Part shown: positions 35,760 to 42,636 of the stretch, piece by piece
Layout of the letters: each line of letters opens with the position of its first letter
Numbering within the stretch: the stretch's first letter is position 1
Assembly (NCBI GenBank): GCA_030038235.1
Contig: JASHPE010000134.1
Span: forward strand, 1-45,081
Reading direction: 5' to 3'
Length of the DNA: 45,081 bases
Source of the DNA: Terriglobia bacterium
GTDB taxonomy: Bacteria > Acidobacteriota > Terriglobia > UBA7540
Notes under the pieces: model-generated
Seen by the model: only the letters and a program-made list of their open reading frames with translations
What the model was told of the DNA's origin: nothing
Database searches by the model: none
Position numbers and translations under genes: made by a program

Positions 35760-37340
35760 TTAACAACTGTCCTGGGGCGGATTCCAGCGTCCTCCGAGAG
35801 CCTGGGGCGGGTCAGCAATGGATTGGAAGCGAACGAGGCGCGCCCTGTCCTGCGTCTTGAGCGAGGCAAGCGGCATCACTCCGCAATCGAGGATCTGTTC
35901 TATTGCGTCCTCGGCCAGCAAGATCTCGGCGCAAGGTTTCAGTCGAAGTTCTCCCCCCTGCGTGTAACTGTGCAGCGGCAGTCCATCGATATCGCGATAT
36001 GCTCCTGGCCGCATGCTCCACCCGTAGTCACTGAAGGACTCGGCAAGCAGCAGGGCGCAGGCGAAAGCAGGATTCCCCCACAGGTAGTCTTCGTGCCGCG
36101 GCGAACCTGGGATCTCTTCAAAATCAAAGGCTTCGGTCGTCTCCGTTTCCTTCCCATAGGGCAGCCGGAGGAGGAACCCGGGCAGAGCGAGACCCACAAA
36201 TCGCGCCTCCGCCGAGCGGCGCAACGCATGCCATCCGCGGTCCGGCAGCTCATCCCCGGCACGATCCCAACTCTGGGAATCAGGGGTATCGGCCAATGAG
36301 GTGCGACAGCCCACCAGGCCTGGACTGGCCGCTGCCAGAAAGGGCGCTCCGGCCGCCTGCGCGAGACGACCCAAGCTGCCCAGCGCCTGAACATCAGGCT
36401 CACTGCCGTCGAACACGTAGGCGCCGATCACGACGGCCCAAGGCTCCGCGCCCGGCGTCCCTACAGTTTGCCGGACGAGCAGGTCATAAGCCCCGGACGA
36501 GTGAAGATCGGCTGCGGTTGCCAGGTCCGAAGCAAGTTCATCCTTCGAAACATCGACGATCTGGAGTTTGAGAGCAACGCTTGTTTCCGCCCTCCGCACC
36601 AGGAAGAAAAGAGCGCGCCAGACAGCTTCAAGTGCCTGGAAGTCCGGATGATGCATGAGCGCCCACATCAGGTCCCCGCATAGCCGATCGACTCTGGCGA
36701 GCAACTCCGCTTGGCGCGGATCTGCGCCCCGGATCACATGCGGCGACACCATTCTTTGCACGAGTCTGCCGAGGTCGTCCAGGGCGCGGGGCGAAGCTGT
36801 GCTAGACGGCCGCTCGTCGGCGCCTTGCAGAATCTCATCCAGCACGCTGCCGGAGGTAAGTGGGGCCGCGTCCGCGAGTCCAGGGCCAACTTCCGGTGCA
36901 GGCGCCGAAGGCGATGCGAACGGACCCTGTATACCCATTTCTTCCACGGCAGCCGCGAATGATTCGGGGTCGTTCAGCCGCTCGCGCAGGCCGCTGAGCT
37001 TCGCAAACAACTCAAGACGCCTGAAGAGGCTGTCCGGATGAAAGTCATCCAGTTCGCAGAATGAGAGGTTAAGGCTGGACCCGCCGGCACCCGAGAGAGG
37101 AATACGGAGGGCGGGCTTTATTTTGCGGAGAACCGAATTGAAGTTGTCGCGGTCAACCCCCAATGGCGCCACCGTGGTTGATATGGGGACCTTACTCAAG
37201 CCGCGGTTAGCGCGTCCGCTGAAATCACCTAGAATGGCAATGCGGAATGGGGTGTCTGGCTCCGGGGCCCCACGCAACTCTTCGCGGCCCGCGCTCACAT
37301 CGAGCATTACGTCAGCTCGGGATCGATTGTCCCTCAGCAT
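35760..37340 (-). CDS. TssB-TssC fusion paralogue lacking the TssC C-terminal region
   Basis: 526 aa. Residues about 30-125 are TssB-like (FRIAILGDFSGRANRGL, VDRDNFNSVLRKIKPALRI, FCELDDFHPDSLFRRLELF). After a Pro/Ala/Ser linker, about 185-520 align with TssC of this operon: ALMHHPDFQALEAVWRALFF, LKLQIVDVSKDELASDL, EPWAVVIGAYVFD, APFLAAASPGL, LLRLPYGKETETTEAFDF and YLWGNPAFACALLLAESFSD. It ends after RLVRFQSIADPPQALGG, where TssC continues about another 120 residues. One polypeptide therefore joins both sheath folds but lacks the last sheath segment. It might cap, regulate or diversify the sheath, or associate with the baseplate. It lies upstream of the tssB promoter and after the PEGA/kinase-remnant gene. 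Confidence 0.88.
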   Translation of the reverse strand: MLRDNRSRADVMLDVSAGREELRGAPEPDTPFRIAILGDFSGRANRGLSKVPISTTVAPLGVDRDNFNSVLRKIKPALRIPLSGAGGSSLNLSFCELDDFHPDSLFRRLELFAKLSGLRERLNDPESFAAAVEEMGIQGPFASPSAPAPEVGPGLADAAPLTSGSVLDEILQGADERPSSTASPRALDDLGRLVQRMVSPHVIRGADPRQAELLARVDRLCGDLMWALMHHPDFQALEAVWRALFFLVRRAETSVALKLQIVDVSKDELASDLATAADLHSSGAYDLLVRQTVGTPGAEPWAVVIGAYVFDGSEPDVQALGSLGRLAQAAGAPFLAAASPGLVGCRTSLADTPDSQSWDRAGDELPDRGWHALRRSAEARFVGLALPGFLLRLPYGKETETTEAFDFEEIPGSPRHEDYLWGNPAFACALLLAESFSDYGWSMRPGAYRDIDGLPLHSYTQGGELRLKPCAEILLAEDAIEQILDCGVMPLASLKTQDRARLVRFQSIADPPQALGGRWNPPQDSC

Positions 37341-37478
37341 TTATGCAGTCCCCCTCAACCGCGGCCTCGAGCGCTCACGGACGCTCAATCTACGCCATGT
37401 CGCCTGCGGCGATCTCGGATTCCTTTCGACGAGGAGACGCACAATCCCTCTCGAGCATTCTGCATGACCGTCAGTTGC

Positions 37479-38888
37479 TCAATGAGCATCCGTTCCCAGT
37501 GCGGCAACACCATTCGACCTCGTGACGAGCGGGAAATGGAGATCAGCCAAGGCGTTTTCCGCCAGCCACAGGGACTTGGACTCGAGCCCCGAGGCCAGCC
37601 TCACCGTGACGACATGGTCGCCCGTGGCAATCGTCTTCTGAAGCGGACTCAGCCCTAATGATTTCCCATCCAAGATGACTTCCACCCCTGGCGGATCTGT
37701 GGTCACACTAAGGTAGCCGGTAGGTTCCTCGGGTGCGAGGTTGAGCTTCCTCGTGACACCTGCGTCGATTTCCACATCGCGGTAGGTCCCGCGTCCGCCC
37801 TTGAAAAGGACGCCAACGTGGTGAGTCCCGGCGCCCAGCCGGTCGAAAGTATGAGGAGTAACCCACGCCGGATCTCCTGAGCCATCCAGCACGATTTTGG
37901 CGCCAGTCAGAGGAGAGGTGACTGTGAGCCCTCCGAAGCCTTGGGAAGCTGTCTCTGCTAGTGGCGTGGAAACGGGGCCACGCTCGACGGCCTTCCTACT
38001 CTTGACGCGCTTCGGTTGTGGCGCGAGCGGAGGCGGAAGTGGGCTCGTCCCGGGTGCGGTGACCGGCGTTGGGGCCGGCGACGTTGCGATAGGCGGAAGC
38101 GCGCTTGTCTCGGGTGCTGCGGTGACCGGCGATGTTGCGGTTGAAGGGGATGGAGGCTTGCTGGACGGGCGGCGATGGGCGATTGTCCAGAGGAACCCGA
38201 GCACTACAAGGAAAGCGACCGCGACGAGCATGAGAGCCCGCCCCCGCAGGCTATACGCGCGGGGAGTTCCGCCTCCAACGGCGGCCCCGCGCCGCGCCGA
38301 GCCAACAGGGGAGACTCTCTCAAGGAGTTGCTCGGAAGCGAGTGCGGGCTGGATAGTTTCAGGACCCGCAGGACCCGGCGTGGGCTGGTTCAAGTCGAAT
38401 TCGAGGCCGGCTGGTCTGTCGTGCTTCTGCTTCTCAAACTGCGCCCATCGCTCGCGAGTGCTCTTCAGGAGCGCTTCCGTCTCATTCGATGGATATGCCC
38501 TCTGGATTTGAGTGAGCACTTCGACAGACTGTGAGAATTGCTCCTGGCGCAATAGGCTCTGTGCCTGAGCCAGCAAAGTCTGGGTTCGTTCCTCCCTCCG
38601 CTGCTCGCCCAAGGCAAAATTCACGAGGGCGGAGAGCTCAGGGGATTGCCCTGTCGAGACCGCGGTGCGTTCCAGCCCCTCAATCGCAGTCGCGTAGCTT
38701 TTCTGCCGGATCAGCGCCTGAGCCTCTTCGATGGCCCGCCTGCGCACAGTTTCCAGCTCAGCCTGGCCTTCCCGGGCTTCTTCCCTCAAAGCCAATCGTC
38801 GCGCATCATTCGGACCGAGGTCCTCGGGCTTCTCCCCTTGGCCAAGCTCGCCCTTGATCTCGTATTTGCCGAACCTCTTATCCACCAC
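37479..38888 (-). CDS. Kinase-derived membrane protein: kinase start, catalytic domain missing, TPR-like region, TM and PEGA domains
   Basis: 469 aa from GTG 38888 with AGGGGG upstream; longer readings to 38966 are unlikely. It begins VVDKRFGKYEIKGELGQG, the opening of a Hanks kinase up to the glycine loop (compare FGKYEILEELGRGGMG in the large kinase of this island), then jumps to charged helical repeats (about 20-150, TLLAQAQSLLRQEQFSQSVE) resembling the region after a kinase domain. One membrane span lies near 205-225 (ALMLVAVAFLVVLGFLW), then a Thr/Pro-rich linker and two PEGA-like beta domains (about 310-460, GYLSVTTDPPGVEVILDG). No HRD, DFG or ATP lysine exists, so it cannot be an active kinase. 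It may sense or scaffold for the secretion system, or derive from a recent deletion. Confidence 0.78.
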   Translation of the reverse strand: MVDKRFGKYEIKGELGQGEKPEDLGPNDARRLALREEAREGQAELETVRRRAIEEAQALIRQKSYATAIEGLERTAVSTGQSPELSALVNFALGEQRREERTQTLLAQAQSLLRQEQFSQSVEVLTQIQRAYPSNETEALLKSTRERWAQFEKQKHDRPAGLEFDLNQPTPGPAGPETIQPALASEQLLERVSPVGSARRGAAVGGGTPRAYSLRGRALMLVAVAFLVVLGFLWTIAHRRPSSKPPSPSTATSPVTAAPETSALPPIATSPAPTPVTAPGTSPLPPPLAPQPKRVKSRKAVERGPVSTPLAETASQGFGGLTVTSPLTGAKIVLDGSGDPAWVTPHTFDRLGAGTHHVGVLFKGGRGTYRDVEIDAGVTRKLNLAPEEPTGYLSVTTDPPGVEVILDGKSLGLSPLQKTIATGDHVVTVRLASGLESKSLWLAENALADLHFPLVTRSNGVAALGTDAH

Positions 38889-39183
38889 TTGCGCCCCCTG
38901 ACGACGCCTTGTGCTCAAATTTGGAGAAAGGCAAGGCGATGGCTGCCGGCGGGCGTATCCTATCACCGGGAAGCAGCTAATTCAAGCGTCCGGAAGCTCG
39001 CCGAAGTACGACTCTTTTTATAATCGTATACGCAGTGGCTTTCGTAGAATAGGCAACGCCTTAAAGTGCCTCAAAACGGGTGAAAAGTGCCCATTTTGGG
39101 CCGATTTTGATACCCGCCAAACCGGCGAAATGTGGCGCCGATGCTCATTGTATTTACCTTAAAATGTGAGCTAAGCTGCTTGT

Positions 39184-39205
39184 TTTCAATAATCTGATGG
39201 TTTCG
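39184..39205 (+). repeat. Dispersed short repeat, copy 2
   Basis: Same 22-bp sequence as at 15549-15570 with one change (C to T in the CTGAYGG part). It is followed by AAAAAA within about 15 bp. Confidence 0.7.
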
Positions 39206-39233
39206 TTCCAGGTCAAAAAATTAAGTCATTTGT

Positions 39234-39255
39234 TTTCAGTAATCTGACGGTTTCG
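39234..39255 (+). repeat. Dispersed short repeat, copy 3
   Basis: Same sequence with CAGTAATC in place of CAATAATC. It starts exactly 50 bp after copy 2 and is followed by a run of eight T. The close spacing to copy 2 suggests a tandem duplication or paired binding sites. Confidence 0.7.
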
Positions 39256-39343
39256 CTTGGTATTTTTTTTGACGCCCATTGATTCTAAAGGAGATTCCGG
39301 CTTCGGTCGTCGGAATTCTTGATGATTTTTGCGCTCCTCCCAC

Positions 39344-39519
39344 GGTAGCACAGCCGCTCCCGGCCGTGTCTCGCGGTTGTTTGAGCCTTTTTCTGAGCAC
39401 AGCCAAGAGTGGCTGTGCCTCGCGGTTGTTTGAGCCTTTTTTTGAGCACAGCCAAGAGTGGCTGTGCCTCGCGGTTGTTTGAGCCTTTTCTGAGCACAGC
39501 CAAGAGTGGCTGTGCTACC
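39344..39519. repeat. Tandem 49-bp hairpin array bounded by 12-bp terminal inverted repeats
   Basis: Three near-identical units (39372-39420, 39421-39469, 39470-39516) each contain GCGGTTGTTTGAGCC, a T-run and the palindrome GCACAGCC-AAGAGT-GGCTGTGC. A diverged unit precedes them. The block starts with GGTAGCACAGCC (39344-39355) and ends with its exact reverse complement (39508-39519), so it has the outline of a MITE/REP-type element expanded by slippage. It lies just upstream of tssK copy 1; the hairpin plus T-rich spacer could affect transcription into it. Confidence 0.85.
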
Positions 39520-39594
39520 AGAAGCGACAGGCCGAGGACTCCGCGGGTGATTCACCTTTGCGCTCCGAGGTGGATTCTGCTACTCTGGCCGCAA

Positions 39595-40992
39595 ATGAGG
39601 CATTTGCAAGCAGTCATATGGTCCAAGGGCACGGTGCTGAACCCTCAACACCTGCAGGTTCAAGATCGTTTTGTGGAGAGCAGCCTCCAGTTTCGCCTGG
39701 ACGCCCTCAACTTCCGGCCCTGGGGCTTCCAACAGCTTCGGATCGACCAAGCCGCCTTGGCGGCGGGCAATTTCGCGATTAGCGCCGCCTCGGGCCTCTT
39801 GCCGGATGGCCTTGCGTTTGACATGCCGAATTGTGATCCGGCCCCAGCTCCGAGGCTCATTGAGTCGCATTTCGAATCCAGCGCCCCAAGCCTGGACGTC
39901 TTTCTGGCCGTTCCGCATGAGCGGGCGCTGGGCGTCAACGTTTCCCTGGCGAAGAGCAAGGCCGACACCCGCTACCTGGCCGAAGACATAATGGCGCCGG
40001 ATGAGAATACAGGGTCTTCGTCTTCGGAGCGACCGGTGCGCATCGCGCAAAAGAACTTTCGGTTGCTGCTCGAAGGCGAAGCAATGCAGGGCATGTCGGC
40101 CATGCGCGTATCGAGGGTGCAACGAAGCACCGCGGGTGTATTTCAACTCGATCCGGTTTTCGTGCCGCCGCTGCTCGACATCACGGCAAGCGAACACCTG
40201 ACTTCGATCTTACGGCGCCTGGTAGAACTCCTGTCGGCGAAGAGTGCGACGCTCGCCGGTACCCGCCGCCACAAGGACCGGTCGCTGGCAGATTTCACCG
40301 CATCGGATATCGCCAGTTTCTGGCTACTCTACACCGTCAACACCTATCTCCCGCTTCTCAGCCATTTGTTCGCGAAGGTCAATCCGGCAGATCAGAACGC
40401 AGCCCGCCTGAGCCGAAAGGTACATCCCGAGGAGCTATTCGGCATGATGACCTCGCTCGCGGGAGCTTTGACGACGTTCTCGGCCAAAATTCAGCCCCGC
40501 GATCTGCCGGCCTACGACCACGAAGATTTGAGCGGCTGCCTTACGGCTCTTGATGGGAAAGTGCGCGAGCTATTGGAGACCGTAGTCCGCAGCAATTGCG
40601 TCTCGTTGCCGCTGAAGCTCGTCCGGCCTTACATCTACGCCACCGCCATCGAGGATGACAAGTACCTGACAAACACGAAGATGTATCTGGCGGTCAGCTC
40701 GGACTTAAAGCCAAACGATCTTATCGAGAAGACTCCGAAGGAGATCAAGGTCTGCTCGGCAAATTACATCGACGAACTGGTGCAGCGCGCCGTGCAGGGC
40801 GTGAGGCTGACTCACGTGGTCTCGCCTCCCAGTGCCATCCCCGTCAAGCTCAATTACGAGTATTTCAGCCTCAATCAGTCCGGCGCAGCCTGGGAGGCCA
40901 TCGGGCGCGCGCGCAACCTCGCCGCGCACGTGCCGGGAGATATCCCGTCTCCGCAGCTCGAACTGATCATCTTGCTGCCGCAAGCGTCCTGA
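39595..40992 (+). CDS. tssK: TssK baseplate adaptor, copy 1
   Basis: 465 aa from ATG 39595 (MRHLQAVIWSKGTVLNPQHL), where TssK proteins normally begin; a longer frame back to 39409 runs through the tandem hairpin array and is spurious. Family segments include LQFRLDALNFRPWGFQQLRI, SGLLPDGLAFDMPN, FWLLYTVNTYLPLLSHLF, HPEELFGMMTSLAGALTTFS, LPAYDHEDLSG and the receptor-binding C-terminal part (EIKVCSANYIDELVQRAVQG, YEYFSLNQSG). TssK joins the baseplate to the membrane complex by TssL/TssM. Ribosome site is weak. It is separated from the second tssK by a minus-strand gene, so it is probably transcribed on its own. Confidence 0.93.
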   Translation: MRHLQAVIWSKGTVLNPQHLQVQDRFVESSLQFRLDALNFRPWGFQQLRIDQAALAAGNFAISAASGLLPDGLAFDMPNCDPAPAPRLIESHFESSAPSLDVFLAVPHERALGVNVSLAKSKADTRYLAEDIMAPDENTGSSSSERPVRIAQKNFRLLLEGEAMQGMSAMRVSRVQRSTAGVFQLDPVFVPPLLDITASEHLTSILRRLVELLSAKSATLAGTRRHKDRSLADFTASDIASFWLLYTVNTYLPLLSHLFAKVNPADQNAARLSRKVHPEELFGMMTSLAGALTTFSAKIQPRDLPAYDHEDLSGCLTALDGKVRELLETVVRSNCVSLPLKLVRPYIYATAIEDDKYLTNTKMYLAVSSDLKPNDLIEKTPKEIKVCSANYIDELVQRAVQGVRLTHVVSPPSAIPVKLNYEYFSLNQSGAAWEAIGRARNLAAHVPGDIPSPQLELIILLPQAS

Positions 40993-41040
40993 TCTCGACA
41001 GCGCTCTCATCTGCGAACGAAGCGCGAGCGTTCAAGGCCC

Positions 41041-42411
41041 CTACTTTCGATTCATCACGAAGTAAAGAACTATTGTAACCAGCACCAGAAATGTCCCGCC
41101 GAGAATCAGTATCAACGGCAGCATGGGAAGACCGGAGCTCGTCGGAGTGACAGAGTGGACCGATTTCGGCGATTCTGGCGCCGATGACGCCGGCAACTTG
41201 ACCGGAGGCGCTTTGATCGCGGGTCGGGCCGGTGGAGACGGAGGCAACGGTGGGCGGACGGCCGGCGGCGCGGGAGGTGATGGAACTTTAGGCGGTGGGG
41301 CGGGTGGCTGAAGCGGCGGCCGCTGAGCTGCCGGAGCTGGCATCTTGGCGGGAACCGGGGGTTCGGGGCGAACTTGCGACGGGGGCTTGGGAAACGATGA
41401 AGGCGCAGGCGGTGTAGTCAAGCGGGGCGACTCGGCAGGCTGTTCTTTGACTACGCTTTGAGGCAATGAACTAGACGAAGGCCGGTCAACCATCGTGGCG
41501 TTGTCCGGCTCCTTGGCCGCCGAAAGCCCCGCTGCGGGCGACCGTGGTCCGAACACTTGCGTAAAGCTCGCCTCATCCGGCGAAGCGCTGCTCTGCTCTC
41601 CTGCGAGGCGCAGCTTCGGTTCGGGATCAGACCTCGAAAAGCTCGTCACGCCTTCCGCTTGCCCGCCGAGTTCTTGGGAGGTTGATGACTCTTCAACTCT
41701 AAAAACTGAAGTCGTCTCAGGCTGGGAGGAGAGGGGAGCCCTGGCATGGGGATCGAAGAGTTGCGTGAATTCCCCGGGCTGCGACTGCTTGGTAGAGAGT
41801 CCCTTCACCGGAAAATGAGGAGCACCTAACTCCGGAGGTGTCGATGGCTGCTCCGCCGGCTTGAAAAGTTGAGTGAATTCGCCGGGCTGCGAACCCGCCC
41901 GGGGCACCGAAGGGCCAAGGGGCGTCGTGACCGCCTCCCCGCTTGGCCCGGCGCGTTGCACGCCCGGTTCCGCGGCGCTTGGGGGCGCTTGAAAGAGCCG
42001 AGTAAACTCTCCTGCCTCAGACCTGGGTCCGCCGGATTCCGGACCGGAATCCCTCTGTGGCGCCGTCGGCGCGGCAGGCGGCTGAAGACCCGGCTCCGCT
42101 TTCGCCGACGGCCTGGGTTCATTCAAGGACGACGCCAGCCAGTCCCTCAAGCCGGTGAATCCGGCCAATTCGCTGGTCACCAGGTAAACCTGGCCCTCGG
42201 ATTCAAACATGTCGAGGATACCGGTACGGACGCCGGCAGGCGCACGTTGGAGGTGCTTTACGACTCTGGGCATCAACTCGATCTGCACCGCACTGGTGAC
42301 CAACTGATGAACCATCACGGCGCCGCCGGAGGACAGGTCCCGAGCCGCAAAGGTGCGAACTTCACCCTCGCGGACCAGCGAGCCCAATTCGTACTTGTCA
42401 CGAAGCGCCAT
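41041..42411 (-). CDS. Tail-anchored protein with kinase N-lobe remnant and four GEFTxLF-type repeats
   Basis: 456 aa from ATG 42411; the frame extends to 43182 but that part lies inside tssK copy 2 and an inverted repeat. Residues 1-95 resemble a protein-kinase N-lobe up to the hinge (KYELGSLVREGEVRTFAARD, GQVYLVTSELAGFTGLRDWL) but lack a proper glycine loop and the ATP lysine; the C-lobe is absent. The rest is disordered and Pro-rich (PP-type runs at 350-405) with GEFTRLF (134-140), GEFTQLF (177-183 and 213-219) and SFTQVFG (282-288), plus NATMVDRP near 304. One C-terminal span (428-452) and MNRK suggest tail anchoring with the body in the cytoplasm. The Thr motifs could be kinase targets read by FHA domains; inference. 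It sits between two tssK genes, convergent with the first. Confidence 0.75.
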   Translation of the reverse strand: MALRDKYELGSLVREGEVRTFAARDLSSGGAVMVHQLVTSAVQIELMPRVVKHLQRAPAGVRTGILDMFESEGQVYLVTSELAGFTGLRDWLASSLNEPRPSAKAEPGLQPPAAPTAPQRDSGPESGGPRSEAGEFTRLFQAPPSAAEPGVQRAGPSGEAVTTPLGPSVPRAGSQPGEFTQLFKPAEQPSTPPELGAPHFPVKGLSTKQSQPGEFTQLFDPHARAPLSSQPETTSVFRVEESSTSQELGGQAEGVTSFSRSDPEPKLRLAGEQSSASPDEASFTQVFGPRSPAAGLSAAKEPDNATMVDRPSSSSLPQSVVKEQPAESPRLTTPPAPSSFPKPPSQVRPEPPVPAKMPAPAAQRPPLQPPAPPPKVPSPPAPPAVRPPLPPSPPARPAIKAPPVKLPASSAPESPKSVHSVTPTSSGLPMLPLILILGGTFLVLVTIVLYFVMNRK

Positions 42412-42465
42412 AATGGTTGTCGAGCTAATGGTGCCAAAAGAACTCCACAGGTTCAAGCTCTGTTT

Positions 42466-42514
42466 AAGTTGGCCTGGAAGTGCGGGCATCCCGCCCGCGC
42501 TTCCAGGCCAACTT
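42466..42514. repeat. 21-bp near-perfect inverted repeat
   Basis: The left arm (42466-42486, AAGTTGGCCTGGAAGTGCGG) and right arm (42494-42514) pair over 21 bp with a single wobble position and a 7-base loop. It lies between the divergent starts of the tail-anchored gene and tssK copy 2. No U-tract follows; it looks like an extragenic palindromic element. Confidence 0.85.
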
Positions 42515-42540
42515 GGGACATTACCATCCGATGCGCTCGC

Positions 42541-42569
42541 TTGACATTCACTGCGGTGGGCCGCATGAT
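42541..42569 (+). promoter_or_regulatory. Predicted sigma-70 promoter for tssK copy 2-tssL-tssM
   Basis: TTGACA (42541-42546), a 17-bp spacer and CATGAT (42564-42569; 4 of 6 matches to TATAAT). The transcript would start near 42576 with a leader of about 60 nt that includes the hairpin at 42598-42621. Confidence 0.5.
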
Positions 42570-42597
42570 GACAGTTCGATAAGGCAAAAAGCTGGGG

Positions 42598-42621
42598 CTG
42601 GCACGGGCGAACTCGTGCCAG
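42598..42621 (+). promoter_or_regulatory. Hairpin in the leader just upstream of the tssK copy 2 start
   Basis: CTGGCACG (42598-42605) and CGTGCCAG (42614-42621) form a perfect 8-bp stem with an 8-base loop, ending 15 bases before the GTG start. No good ribosome site lies in that gap, so the stem may influence translation initiation. It is not a terminator (no U-tract) and not a sigma-54 site (no GC element at the right distance). Confidence 0.5.
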
Positions 42622-42636
42622 AGTGTACAAAGCCGC

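Larger units (their letters stand above)
38889..39594. other. Large divergent intergenic region (706 bp) rich in repeats
   Basis: This region separates the PEGA/kinase-remnant gene (minus) from tssK copy 1 (plus). It holds two copies of the TTTCARTAATCTGAY repeat exactly 50 bp apart and the tandem hairpin element 39344-39519. AT content rises at 39150-39280. No strong -35/-10 pair could be assigned for either gene, and open frames that cross the repeats are artefacts of the repeats themselves. Confidence 0.6.

Noticed and set aside
39270..39530. CRISPR array
   Set aside because: The units are contiguous 47-49-bp tandem repeats without spacers of unique sequence, and no cas gene is present.
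39409..39594. N-terminal extension of tssK copy 1
   Set aside because: The extra residues are translated from the tandem hairpin array, are repetitive, and the family start matches ATG 39595.
42598..42621. Sigma-54 promoter (TGGCAC element) before tssK copy 2
   Set aside because: TGGCAC is present but no TTGC-type -12 element occurs at the required distance; the sequence is explained by the hairpin.
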